Assembly (NCBI RefSeq): GCF_000721075.1
Contig: NZ_JOEQ01000027.1
Span: forward strand, 62,001 to 126,000
From: Streptosporangium amethystogenes
Lineage (GTDB): Bacteria; Actinomycetota; Actinomycetes; Streptosporangiales; Streptosporangiaceae
Direction: 5' to 3'
Length of the DNA: 64,000 nt
Positions 47,702 through 58,505 of the stretch are shown here, piece by piece. A program made the translations under genes and the position numbers. The notes beneath the pieces were generated by a model. It ran no database searches and was not told the origin of the DNA. It saw only the letters and a list, made by a program, of their open reading frames with translations. Positions within the stretch are counted from its first letter, which is position 1. The number at the start of each line of letters is the position of its first letter.

Positions 47702-47749
47702 ACCACAATCTGTGGTGAAGTGTTGCGGTGCAGCCACTAGATGTTGTGG
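47702..47749 (-). promoter_or_regulatory. Pair of NrdR boxes upstream of nrdR-nrdJ
   Basis: On the coding (minus) strand, CCACAACATCTAGTGG (47749-47734) closely matches the NrdR box consensus. A weaker inverted repeat, CCACAGATTGTGG, lies at 47715-47703. The centres are about 32 bp apart, three helical turns, which is the spacing known for NrdR box pairs. They lie about 110-160 bp before the nrdR GTG. The rest of the 47591-48000 gap shows no gene and no cobalamin riboswitch that I can see. Confidence 0.8.
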
Positions 47750-48000
47750 TCTAACGGTAGAAGTGCGCGACCATGAACGCAAGTTGAAAGGCCCTCACCA
47801 CACGAAGTCGCTGATCAGCCGTCACGTCTCGGCGTGTCGCCCCTCGGGCAACGCCCTCCCACCTCACGCGTCCCTTCCCTCACCTGCGCCCCAGACGATA
47901 TGTCAGGCAGGACCCTCGTCGACCCCTCCCGCACGGCTCGCCCACGTCTTCCCCGAACCCGGCCGGCGAATCCCACGCGCCCCACCGAACACGCCCCTTC

Positions 48001-48705
48001 TCAGCGGACGAGGCCCTCGGGGAGATAGAGCCGGGTTCCGGGCCGGACCCCGGAGCCGGCCAGCCCGTTGAGGTCCATGATGCGGCGGACCGTCCGGTCG
48101 GCGTCGCCCTCCGGCGTCAACGCGTCCGCGATCTCCCACAGCGTGTCGCCCGCGTGCACCGTGATCCGGGGCAGGCCCTCACGACCTGTCCGCTCGCCCG
48201 CCAGGGCTGTGTCGATGCGCCCGGCGACCCAGAGCGCTCCCAGGGTGAACAGCACGAGCGCCGTCACCGCCACGATCCTCCCACGCCGGGTGAGCCGGAG
48301 TGGCCGCCTGGCGGTCCGGGGCCGGGCGGCACCCGGGCGGCGGACGCCCGCACGAACCGCTCCCGCCCCAGGCGCCCGCTCCGGCGCCCCGCGCCCAAAC
48401 CCCTGCCGAGGCCCCTGCCCCCGCCTCACTCCACGCCCGAGTCCCGGCCTCGGCTCGCACCCGGCCTCCGGCTCCCGCGGCCGCCCGGCCACCCGCTCAC
48501 GTCCGGGCCGCCCCGGCCCCCTTCCGCCTTCCGGACTCCGCCCCGCCCCGGTCCCCCTGCCGGATTCCGGTGCGGGAGCGGACTCCGATCTCGGCGGCGG
48601 CACAAGGCGAAGCAGCGGTGCCCCCGGCGATCGCCGCGCGGTCCGGGATCTCGGCACGGCCATGGATCGTGGTGTCGTCGCGGTCGGTTTCACGGTGGCC
48701 CCCAT
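48001..48705 (-). CDS. LysM-domain membrane protein, likely SOS-induced division inhibitor
   Basis: A 234-residue protein. Residues 1-140 are a disordered Arg/Pro/Gly-rich segment. A membrane helix follows at about 143-163 (RIVAVTALVLFTLGALWVAG), then an extracytoplasmic LysM domain at about 180-230 (ITVHAGDTLWEIADAL to GTRLYLPEG). Divergent neighbours of lexA with one membrane helix and LysM include YneA-type cell-division suppressors. That role here is inference from the fold and position. The ATG start is tentative because GAGGGG abuts it; a GTG 12 bases downstream is an alternative. SOS boxes lie upstream. Confidence 0.85.
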   Translation of the reverse strand: MGATVKPTATTPRSMAVPRSRTARRSPGAPLLRLVPPPRSESAPAPESGRGTGAGRSPEGGRGPGRPGRERVAGRPREPEAGCEPRPGLGRGVRRGQGPRQGFGRGAPERAPGAGAVRAGVRRPGAARPRTARRPLRLTRRGRIVAVTALVLFTLGALWVAGRIDTALAGERTGREGLPRITVHAGDTLWEIADALTPEGDADRTVRRIMDLNGLAGSGVRPGTRLYLPEGLVR

Positions 48706-48748
48706 CCCCTCGACCTGGCCGAACACATGTCGAAGAAAGATCGGTGAA

Positions 48749-48832
48749 TCGAACACGATGTCGATCGAACTCCCGTACGATGTTGTACACCACGGCGTCG
48801 CCGATATCGAGGACATTCGAACAATTGTTTGA
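48749..48832. promoter_or_regulatory. Cluster of SOS (LexA) boxes in divergent promoter
   Basis: TCGAACAATTGTTTGA at 48817-48832 fits the actinobacterial SOS box TCGAAC-N4-GTTCGA with one change. TCGAACTCCCGTACGA at 48765-48780 also has one mismatch. TCGAACACGATGTCGA at 48749-48764 is a weaker third site immediately next to it. The first is about 75 bp before the lexA ATG and the other two are closer to the LysM gene. Autoregulation of lexA and SOS control of the LysM gene follow. Confidence 0.85.
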
Positions 48833-48904
48833 ATATGATCTTCGGCCATTGTATGGTCGCTGTGTGCGACACATCAGATACAGACCGGGAGGCGAGGAGT
48901 TCGT

Positions 48905-49615
48905 ATGAGCCAGCACAACGAGAACGGTTCGGCCGCCAGCGACCTGGCGGTGCGAAGGCGTGACTCCCTTGGCCTCACCCCCAGGCAGCGGAAGATCCTT
49001 GAGGTGATCCGCGACTCCGTGCAGCAGCGCGGTTATCCGCCGTCCATGCGGGAGATCGGTGAGGCGGTGCAACTCACCAGCACCTCCAGCGTGTCGCACC
49101 AGTTGACGGCTTTGCAGCGCAAGGGCTACCTACGGCGTGACCCGCACCGCCCCCGTGCTCTGGAGGTCCGCCTTCCCGGCGAGCCCGTGCTGTGGGTGGA
49201 TCCCGACTCCGGCGAGGACGAGACCCCGGTCAGCCGCCCCACCGCAACCTACGTGCCACTTGTCGGCCGGATCGCCGCCGGTGGCCCGATCCTCGCCGAG
49301 GAGAGCATCGAGGATGTCTTCGCCCTGCCCAAGCAACTCGTCGGCGAGGGCACGCTCTTCCTCCTCCAGGTGACCGGAGACTCGATGATCGAGGCCGCCA
49401 TCGCCAACGGCGACTGGGTGGTCGTACGCCAGCAGCCGGTGGCCGACAACGGTGACGTGGTCGCGGCGATGATCGACGGCGAGGCCACGGTCAAGACCTT
49501 CAAGCGCAGGGACGGCCACGTCTGGCTGGTCCCGCACAACCCCAACTACGACCCGATCCCGGGTGACGAGGCCACCGTGCTCGGCAAGGTCGTGGCGGTC
49601 CTCCGCAAGCTCTGA
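48905..49615 (+). CDS. lexA: SOS response repressor LexA
   Basis: A 236-residue repressor and self-cleaving protease. The winged HTH covers about 22-85 ([20 protein letters not shown], then [20 protein letters not shown]). The RecA-stimulated cleavage site is Ala125-Gly126 in GRIAAGGPI. The catalytic Ser160 is in GDSM and Lys197 in ATVKTF. GAGG ribosome binding sequences precede the ATG. It is preceded by SOS boxes and followed by a very strong terminator, so it is a single-gene transcript. Confidence 0.98.
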   Translation: MSQHNENGSAASDLAVRRRDSLGLTPRQRKILEVIRDSVQQRGYPPSMREIGEAVQLTSTSSVSHQLTALQRKGYLRRDPHRPRALEVRLPGEPVLWVDPDSGEDETPVSRPTATYVPLVGRIAAGGPILAEESIEDVFALPKQLVGEGTLFLLQVTGDSMIEAAIANGDWVVVRQQPVADNGDVVAAMIDGEATVKTFKRRDGHVWLVPHNPNYDPIPGDEATVLGKVVAVLRKL

Positions 49616-49660
49616 GGCACGCGCCTTCACCCCTCCGGGCCATATGCCCAAGCACGACAC

Positions 49661-49704
49661 GCCGGGCGACCGGCACCCCGACGTAGGGGTGCCGGTCGCC
49701 CGGC
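49661..49704 (+). terminator. Strong intrinsic terminator after lexA
   Basis: A perfect 19-bp stem (49661-49679 with 49686-49704), loop GACGTA, followed by GTTTTCTC on the plus strand. It lies between the convergent lexA and leuS genes. Confidence 0.92.
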
Positions 49705-49820
49705 GTTTTCTCAGGTGACGGTACGACGAGCAGACGGCAGTGCCCGACCCGGATGAGCCGGACCCCGGTCCACCCGTGAACGTTCGGGGCACCCGCCGGA
49801 CGGGCGCCCCTCTCGAACGT

Positions 49821-52310
<2,490 letters not shown>

Positions 52311-52366
52311 GTCGATTTTCCCTCGGGTATGGCTGCGTGGATGGTCTGACCCGCCTGGCCCAATGC

Positions 52367-52391
52367 AAAAACCCCCCGCTCACGCGGAGGG
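52367..52391 (-). terminator. Attenuator terminator in the leuS leader
   Basis: On the minus strand CCCTCCGC-GTGA-GCGGGGGG forms an 8-bp stem (one G-U pair) followed by TTTTTGC. It lies about 57 bp upstream of the leuS start on the same strand. No other minus-strand gene precedes it that it could serve, except the short leader frame. It is therefore best read as a conditional terminator for leuS. Confidence 0.82.
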
Positions 52392-52392
52392 C

Positions 52393-52437
52393 GGCCGCAT
52401 CGGCAGGGCGCTCAGGGGCGGGGAGGCCGATGCGGCC
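52393..52437 (-). promoter_or_regulatory. Leader hairpin preceding the leuS attenuator
   Basis: A perfect 12-bp stem pairs 52426-52437 with 52393-52404 (GGCCGCATCGGC with GCCGATGCGGCC). The 5-prime arm lies inside the leader ORF just after its Leu codons, and the 3-prime arm abuts the terminator. The loop contains CTCCCCGC (52425-52418), which can alternatively pair with the GCGGGGGG arm of the terminator. Confidence 0.7.
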
Positions 52438-52462
52438 CGATAAGCAGGGTCGCGGCACGCAT
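52412..52462 (-). CDS. Leader peptide of leuS with tandem Leu codons
   Basis: A 16-codon frame, MRAATLLIGPHRPPRP, begins at an ATG 6 bases after a TAGTCT minus-10-like hexamer (52474-52469), as expected for a leaderless mRNA; the minus-35 is poor. CTG CTT code adjacent leucines just before the first arm of the leader hairpin, and the stop falls in the hairpin loop. Short Leu-containing leaders upstream of leucine genes are a classic attenuation device. That it controls a synthetase gene here is inference. Confidence 0.6.
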   Translation of the reverse strand: MRAATLLIGPHRPPRP

Positions 52463-52847
52463 AGAGCAAGACTATCGCAGCCCGCAAGGCGTATTCGTGG
52501 CCTGGGGAAACAGACCCGATCACGGCAAACGGGAGACAGCCGTCCGAGCAGGTCGGCAGAATGAGGATTTCCGCATTCGCCGGAGCGAACGAGACCCGAT
52601 GGCTATACACCTGTTGTGACCTCGTACGTCCTTCGCGTTTACTCTTTTCACCGTGGCACATTCAGTAGAGCCGGGGCGGGGCCCGGATCCGTTGGAGGTC
52701 GGCCTGCCCATGCAGGACCCCCCGACCGACCCAACAGGACTCCAGTTCAGAGGGGCGTTCTCCAGTTTCCCTGCGAGCCCCCCCGTCTCACGTGAGATCA
52801 TGCCCAATACGCCTAATTCGGGCACCCACGCGGGAGGTAAGGAAAGC

Positions 52848-54865
52848 ATGGCCTCGGAGCAGTCCAGCCAGTCCCACCTGCCTCCGGTATGGCCGGAGGC
52901 TGCCGAACCGTCACACTCGTGGACGAACGATCCTCTCGGCACCGGTCCCCAGCTCCCTCGCCCGCAGGAGGAGCCACAGAGCGGCAACGCCTCCTGGCAG
53001 ACCTCGCCCGGTGGGGGGCAGCGCGCCTCCGATCCACAGGCCGGTTCGCCCGGCCAGACCTCCCCCGGCGGCGGCTGGGCACAGGCCTCCACCCCACAGA
53101 ACGACAGCTGGGCAAAGGCCTCCAACCCACAGAGCAACGGCTGGGCACAGGCCTCGGCCCCGCAGAACGACAGCTGGGCACAAGCCTCGGCTCCCCAGAA
53201 CCGGCCCCGCAGGGCGGCGCCGACGACCCGCGCCAGACCTCCCCCGGCAACGGGTGGCCGCAGCCCACCCCGTCACAGGGCGGCGGCTGGTCACAGACGT
53301 CCGGCCCACAGGGCGGCGCAGACGACCGCAATCCGTCCTCCCCGGCCAACGAGTGGCCACAATCCGTCCCCGCTCCCCAGTCCGACCCGCTGGGCCAGGC
53401 CTCCCCGGGCGGCAACGGCTGGGCACAGGCCACCGCACCCTCGCACGACGGCTGGGCGCAGGCATCCAACCCGCAGCACGACGGCCGGACGCATCCGTCA
53501 GGCCCGCAGGGGGATGCGCGCGGACAGCAGGTTCCCGGCGGGGGGGAGGCGTGGCAGGCCACGCCAGCGCGCGACGCCTCCGGCCGCCCTCCGGCTCAGC
53601 CAATGGAGAACAGCGTGTGGCCGCCCACCCCTCCGGCGTCCGGCGCCACCTGGCCACCCGCTCCCCCCATGGGAAACCAGGGTTTCACCGAGGCACAGAC
53701 GTCGACGTTCCCCTCCTCCTGGGCCGGCCCTCCCACGGAGGGCCCCGCCGCCCATTTCGGCGACGCCCCCGCAGGCACCGTTCCCGCCACCTCCCCTGAC
53801 GGGGGCGCCGGAAACGCGCGGCGCAGTTACGGCGTGCCGGACAATCCCGCCATGTGGGCCATGGCCGCGGCGAACGCGGCGGCGGCCTCCCAGGCCCCCT
53901 CGCAGGGAACTCCCGTTCACCCCGGAGCCGGCCCCCAACCGCCACAGCCCCAGCCGGGACAGCCCGCGCATCCGGGGCAGCCCGGCCATCACCTGAGCCG
54001 CGACCCCTCCGACCCGAACAAGCCGTTCGTCACCGCCGGCCAGATCAGCGGTCCGAAGACCCCTCCGCCCGAGCGCCAGCAGGAGCTGTGGAACACGGTC
54101 TTCGGCGACAACTACCAGGCCATGGAGGACGAGGACGAGTTCGAGGAGCGGGGTCGGCCGGTCTGGATCTTCGCGCTGGCCGGATCTGTGATCATCGCGC
54201 TGGTCGGCGCGGTGCTCTGGGCGTTCCTGGCCGGGCCGCTGGCCTCCGCGGAGGAGGAGATCACCGAACCCAAGCCCTCGGCGACTCCCCAGAAGACCGC
54301 CAAGCCCGCCGCCATCGGTCGTCTGCCGCGATTCACCGGCGATCCCTCGCCGGTGGCCGGTACGCTCACCGACCAGCCCGCGGGGATCACCCTGGCCCAG
54401 CTCGGTGCCCCATGGCGGCAGGACCAGCGCCCCAGCGTGCCCACCACCTACGGCTTCACAACCCGCCAGTACCTCCCCGCCGGTACGGACTCCACGGGCA
54501 AGACCCAGTTCGCGCAGCTGATGTCGGGCCCGCTCTCACCTCGTTTGAAGAGCAGGTACACCTCCCCGGAAAACCTCGCCCCGGTGATCAACGCGGTGGC
54601 CTCCAGCGGCCGCAAGCGGTTCTTCCCCGAGGACAACACCGCCCGCAAGACCGCCCAGCAGACCCTGTCCGTGAACGGCCTGCCCGGCCAGCTCGCCGCG
54701 TACGAGATCACCTCGGGCGGTTCGAAGACGACCATGGTCGTGGCGGCCGTGAGCACCGGCGCCGACCTGCCGGCGATCGTCTACATGTCGGTGCCGGACA
54801 GCAAGAAGGAACTGCTCCCCGACATCAACACGGTCTTCAAGTCGATCCGCGTGCCGGGGCGGTGA
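52848..54865 (+). CDS. Pro/Gln/Trp-rich single-pass membrane protein, interrupted by a frameshift
   Basis: The gene would encode about 672 residues if one base were restored near 53201. Before that point the frame reads MASEQSSQSHLPPVW and an 11-residue repeat of the type DSWAQASAPQN. After it, the same style (GWPQPTPSQ, GWAQATAPSHDG) continues in another frame, one base off. A long disordered Pro/Gln/Gly/Trp region runs to about 390. One membrane helix (VWIFALAGSVIIALVGAVLWAFLAGPL, split here as VWIFALAGSVIIALV and GAVLWAFLAG) follows, then an extracellular domain of about 220 residues without recognisable motif. AAGGAAAGC precedes the ATG. A GTG at 52653 is a possible leaderless start. Confidence 0.78.
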
Positions 54866-54931
54866 CCTCGCCGGCCCGAACGGCCCAGCGGGCGCGCTCC
54901 ATGTTCTGACCGGGGCCGGAGTCGTCCCCGT

Positions 54932-54970
54932 CCTGCTGGTGGTCTCGTTTCGCCGATCACCACCGGCAGG
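54932..54970. terminator. Terminator between convergent genes
   Basis: A 12-bp stem (54932-54943 with 54959-54970, one mismatch that can form a G-U wobble) and a 15-base loop lie between the membrane protein gene and the convergent P450 gene. It probably works for both strands. Confidence 0.65.
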
Positions 54971-54973
54971 GCG

Positions 54974-56206
54974 TCAGAAGTCACAGTCGAGGTGCTTGAT
55001 CCCGTTGATGAAGCTGGATCGCAGGCGGTCGGGCTCACCGATCGAGCGGATCGTGGGCAGGCGGGTGAACAGCTCGCGGAACATCACGGTGATCTCGCGG
55101 CGGGCCAGGTGGGCACCGAGGCAGAAGTGCGGCCCGGGGCCGCCGAAACCGACGTGCGGACCCTCGGTGCGCAGGATGTCGAAGCGGTGCGGGTCGGTGA
55201 AGACGCTCTCGTCGCGGTTGGCGGCCCAGTAGTAGAGCAGGACCTTCTCCCCCTCGCGGTAGAGGTGGCCGTTCATCTCGTGGTCGCGGGTGAGGCTGCG
55301 GCGCATCCAGGTGACGGGCGAGGCGAGACGGACGATCTCCTCCACCGCACCGGGCAGGCGCCCGTCGATGTCCTCCAGCAGCAGGGCGCGCTGGTCGGGG
55401 TTCTCGGTGAACAGGTGCAGGCCGTGCGAGATGGCGTTGCGGGTGGTCTCGTTGCCCGCCACCACCAGCAGGATGAAGAACGAGCCCAACTCCTGCATCG
55501 TCAGCTTCTCGCCGTCGATGTTGGCACTGGTCAGGGAGGTGGTGAGGTTGTCCCCGCCCTCGGCGGCCAGGGAGACGACGAGTTCCTGGAGCCGTTGGCC
55601 CGTACCGAGGAGCAACTCCGCCACGCGGCTGATGTCAGCGATGAACTCGGGGTCGCCGCCCGACAGGATGATGTTCGTGGCGTCGAAGACCTCCTGGTAG
55701 TGCTCGGGTCCGATGCCCATCAGATCGCAGATGATCTTCAGAGGCAGCTTGGCGGCCACCTCGGTCACGAAGTCGCAGCCGGGTCCGGCGGCGATCAGCT
55801 CGTCCACGATCCGCGCGGCGGCCGCGTCGACGTCCGCCTCGAACTTCTTGATCATCTTCGGGGTGAACGACCGGGCGACGATCCGGCGCAGCCGCGCGTG
55901 CCGGGGGTCGTCCATGTTGATCATCGAGCCGAAGTACTCGTTGAAGTCGGGACCGAGGTCCTGGATGGACGTCGCCCCCCGGCCCGAGGAGAAGATCTCG
56001 GGGTGACGGCTGGCCTCGGTGATGTCCGCGTGCCGGACCAGGGCGTAGGAGCCGGGGCCGGGCGGCAGGAAGGGAATCTCGGGCTCGGCGAACAGGATCG
56101 GGCCCGGCTGCGCGCGGAGCAGCGCGAAGGCGGCCTCCCGTTCGGCCATCGGACGCTCCCAGAAAGCGATGTCCGACAGGTCGATGTCCGCGAGTGAAAC
56201 CGTCAC
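54974..56206 (-). CDS. Cytochrome P450
   Basis: A 410-residue soluble P450 monooxygenase. The I-helix oxygen-binding motif is LVVAGNETTRNA, the ExxR motif is in VEEIVRLASP, and the heme loop is FGGPGPHFCLGAHLARRE with the proximal Cys. It resembles the actinobacterial groups that oxidise steroid or terpenoid side chains (CYP125/CYP142/CYP124 style), but the substrate is not fixed by sequence. I chose the GTG at 56206 with GGAGG five bases before; the longer frame has no P450 homology. It shares strong similarity with the P450 at 57178 and ends a three-gene minus-strand set. Confidence 0.95.
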   Translation of the reverse strand: MTVSLADIDLSDIAFWERPMAEREAAFALLRAQPGPILFAEPEIPFLPPGPGSYALVRHADITEASRHPEIFSSGRGATSIQDLGPDFNEYFGSMINMDDPRHARLRRIVARSFTPKMIKKFEADVDAAAARIVDELIAAGPGCDFVTEVAAKLPLKIICDLMGIGPEHYQEVFDATNIILSGGDPEFIADISRVAELLLGTGQRLQELVVSLAAEGGDNLTTSLTSANIDGEKLTMQELGSFFILLVVAGNETTRNAISHGLHLFTENPDQRALLLEDIDGRLPGAVEEIVRLASPVTWMRRSLTRDHEMNGHLYREGEKVLLYYWAANRDESVFTDPHRFDILRTEGPHVGFGGPGPHFCLGAHLARREITVMFRELFTRLPTIRSIGEPDRLRSSFINGIKHLDCDF

Positions 56207-56258
56207 GCCAACCTCCACTAGAATCCCATTCGGTTTTACCGATCCTGCCACAGGATCC

Positions 56259-57107
56259 TCAGCGCAACCAGTCGAGAACGATGTCGTTGACTTCCCTGGG
56301 CCGTTCCAGATGCAGGAAGTGACCTGCCTGGAGAACATGCTCCACCCTGGAACCCTGCGGAAGGAAGGCCGCGGCCTGATCGACCTGCCCTATCCCCAGG
56401 CAGCCGTCACGAACCCCGTGCAGGTAGAGGATCGGAACCTGCCCGCCGGTCGCGGACTGCTCGGCGGCGTAGCGACCGGTGGGTGCCACCGTGCCGAGCA
56501 TCGCCCGGTAGTAGCCGATCGCGGCGGCGAGATTCTCCGGGGAGCCCAGAGCACGCCGTACGAACGCGATGTCCTCGGCCGCGTCGTAACCCGGCGACCA
56601 GTCGCGCCACAACCCCTCGATGAACCCGTCCCGCGACATGGCGGCCTCGGCGAGCCCGGTCTGGCAGAGGAAGATGTAGAACGACCGCTTGAGCTGCTCG
56701 TAGTCGAAGAAGGCGGCCAGCATCGCGCCCATCGGGGGCACCGCCATCGCAACCGCCCTGCGCCAGCGCTCGGGGGCGAAGGCGGTGGCGCCGTAGACGG
56801 GGAAGGCGCCCCAGTCGTGACCGATGAGCACGGCGTCGCCGTCGCCGCCGAGCGCCTCGTGCAGCGCGCAGGCGTCGGCGACCAGCGCCCCGCCCTCGTA
56901 GGCGCCGTCGGCGGGGATCGAGGTGGGCGCGTAGCCGCGCATGAACGGCGCGACCGCGCGGTAGCCATGCCCGGCGAGCTCGGGTATCAGATGCCGCCAG
57001 GTGTGCGCGGTGTCGGGGAACCCGTGCAGGCAGAGTGCGAGCGGCCCCTCCCCTGCCGACAGGTACGCGAACTCGACGCCGTTGGCGGTGACGGTGCTGA
57101 TGTCCAT
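56259..57107 (-). CDS. Alpha/beta hydrolase, epoxide-hydrolase-like
   Basis: A 282-residue alpha/beta-hydrolase. The oxyanion motif HGFPD is near residue 30. The nucleophile elbow GHDWGA near 95 carries Asp, as in epoxide hydrolases and haloalkane dehalogenases, not Ser. The acid is probably in GVRDGCLG and the base His in AGHFLHLERP. Lying between two P450 genes, it may open an epoxide made by one of them; this is inference. The ATG (MDISTVTANGVEF) was chosen because the upstream part of the frame is low-complexity Arg/Ser. Confidence 0.9.
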   Translation of the reverse strand: MDISTVTANGVEFAYLSAGEGPLALCLHGFPDTAHTWRHLIPELAGHGYRAVAPFMRGYAPTSIPADGAYEGGALVADACALHEALGGDGDAVLIGHDWGAFPVYGATAFAPERWRRAVAMAVPPMGAMLAAFFDYEQLKRSFYIFLCQTGLAEAAMSRDGFIEGLWRDWSPGYDAAEDIAFVRRALGSPENLAAAIGYYRAMLGTVAPTGRYAAEQSATGGQVPILYLHGVRDGCLGIGQVDQAAAFLPQGSRVEHVLQAGHFLHLERPREVNDIVLDWLR

Positions 57108-57177
57108 GAGGCGGAACCTAGCATTCGCTTGGCCGACGCGGCGGCGATCGCCCCAACCCCTCGCCCGGCGCCGGCGG

Positions 57178-58434
57178 TCAGGTCGTGTACGACAGGTGCT
57201 TGACCCCGTTGATGAAGTTGGAGAGCAGATAGGAGGGCTCACCGGCCGACCGGATCTCGGGCAGACGGGTGAACAGCTCGCGGAACATCACCGTGATCTC
57301 GCGGCGGGCCAGGTGGGCCCCCAGGCAGTAGTGGGGGCCGGGGCCGCCGAAGCCCACGTGCGGGTTGGGGTGGCGGGTGATGTCGAAGGCGTCGGGGTCG
57401 GTGAAGACGCTCTCGTCGCGGTTGGCGGAGTTGTAGAAGAGCAGGACCTTGTCGCCCTTGCGGTACCGCTGCCCGTTCATCTCGTGGTCGCGAGTGACCG
57501 TACGGCGGAACTGGATGACCGGGGTGGAGTAGCGGATGATCTCCTCCACCGTACCGGGAATGTGCTTTTCGAAGTCGCCGACGAGTAGTTCGCGCTGCTC
57601 GGGATTGTCGGTGAGCAGCTTGAGGCCGTGCGAGATGGCGTTGCGGGTGGTCTCGCTTCCGGCGACCACCAGCAGGATGAAGAACGAGCCGAGCTCCTGC
57701 GGGGTGAGGTGCTCGTCGCCGTTGACCAGCATGCTGGTCAGGTCGCCGGTGGAGGCGCCCCGGCGCTCGCGGCCGAGCCTGGCCGCCAGCCTGTTCAGCT
57801 CGCGCCCGGCCGCCAGCAGTTTGACCAGACCCCGGGCCACGTTCCAGCGGTTCAGCTCGGGATTGATTCCGGTGTACTCGGAGTCGGCGTTGCCCAGGAT
57901 GATGTTGGTCGCGCGCAGGACCCGGTGATGGAACTCCGGGGGGATGCCCATCATGTCGCAGATGACCTCGACGGGCAGCCGGGCGGCCACCTGGGTGACG
58001 AAGTCGCCCGGCCCCTCGACGATCGCCTCGTCCACGATCCGGGTCGCCGCCCGCTGTAGATCCTCCTCCATCTTCGCCAGGACCCTGGGGGTGAAGGCCC
58101 TGGAGACGATGCGACGGAGTCTGGCGTGCCGGGGGTCGTCCATATTGATCATCGAACCGAAATACACCGCCAGCCAGCGGGGCATGTCCGCGATGCTGTT
58201 GGCGGTCGGCTCACTGCTGAACACCCCGGCGTTCCTGCTGGCCTCGGAGACGTCGGCGTGCCGCACCAGGGCGTAGTAACCGGCCCCGTGCCCAATGAAG
58301 GGGATCTTGTTCTCCTTCGTGAACACCGGCCGGTCCAGCGCGCGGAGACGTCGGAACGCCTCCATGCGCTCCCGCTGGGAAAGCCCCCAGAACGGAATCT
58401 CTGACAGGTCGACATCCGCCATGTTCACGGTCAT
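57178..58434 (-). CDS. Cytochrome P450
   Basis: A 418-residue P450, paralogous to the one at 54974. It has VVAGSETTRNAISHGL in the I helix, VEEIIRYSTP as ExxR, and FGGPGPHYCLGAHLARRE as the heme loop. The shared stretch ARLRRIVSRAFTP-type and the identical C-terminal LARREITVMFRELFTRLP point to duplication. The start is the ATG giving MTVNMADVDL. The promoter lies so close that the transcript may be leaderless. A palindrome sits inside that promoter. It leads the set P450, hydrolase, P450. Confidence 0.95.
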   Translation of the reverse strand: MTVNMADVDLSEIPFWGLSQRERMEAFRRLRALDRPVFTKENKIPFIGHGAGYYALVRHADVSEASRNAGVFSSEPTANSIADMPRWLAVYFGSMINMDDPRHARLRRIVSRAFTPRVLAKMEEDLQRAATRIVDEAIVEGPGDFVTQVAARLPVEVICDMMGIPPEFHHRVLRATNIILGNADSEYTGINPELNRWNVARGLVKLLAAGRELNRLAARLGRERRGASTGDLTSMLVNGDEHLTPQELGSFFILLVVAGSETTRNAISHGLKLLTDNPEQRELLVGDFEKHIPGTVEEIIRYSTPVIQFRRTVTRDHEMNGQRYRKGDKVLLFYNSANRDESVFTDPDAFDITRHPNPHVGFGGPGPHYCLGAHLARREITVMFRELFTRLPEIRSAGEPSYLLSNFINGVKHLSYTT

Positions 58435-58441
58435 TGCCCTA

Positions 58442-58469
58442 GATTTATGCAAGTAGTTACTTACGTCAA
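58442..58469 (-). promoter_or_regulatory. P450 promoter with embedded operator
   Basis: On the minus strand TTGACG (58469-58464), a 16-base spacer and TAAATC (58447-58442) form a promoter 7 bases from the ATG. The inverted repeat AAGTA-GT-TACTT (58451-58462) fills the spacer, an arrangement typical of TetR-type repression. No TetR gene is in the window. Confidence 0.6.
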
Positions 58470-58505
58470 GTGTGAGTCATAACACAATTTGTCCACATAT
58501 ACGGC

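Noticed and set aside
47591..48000. Cobalamin riboswitch upstream of the B12-dependent reductase operon
   Set aside because: No B12-box-like sequence is seen. NrdR boxes explain the regulation.
53070..53500. CRISPR array or minisatellite in the Trp/Gln-rich region
   Set aside because: The repeats are imperfect, in frame as 11-residue protein repeats, and have no spacers.
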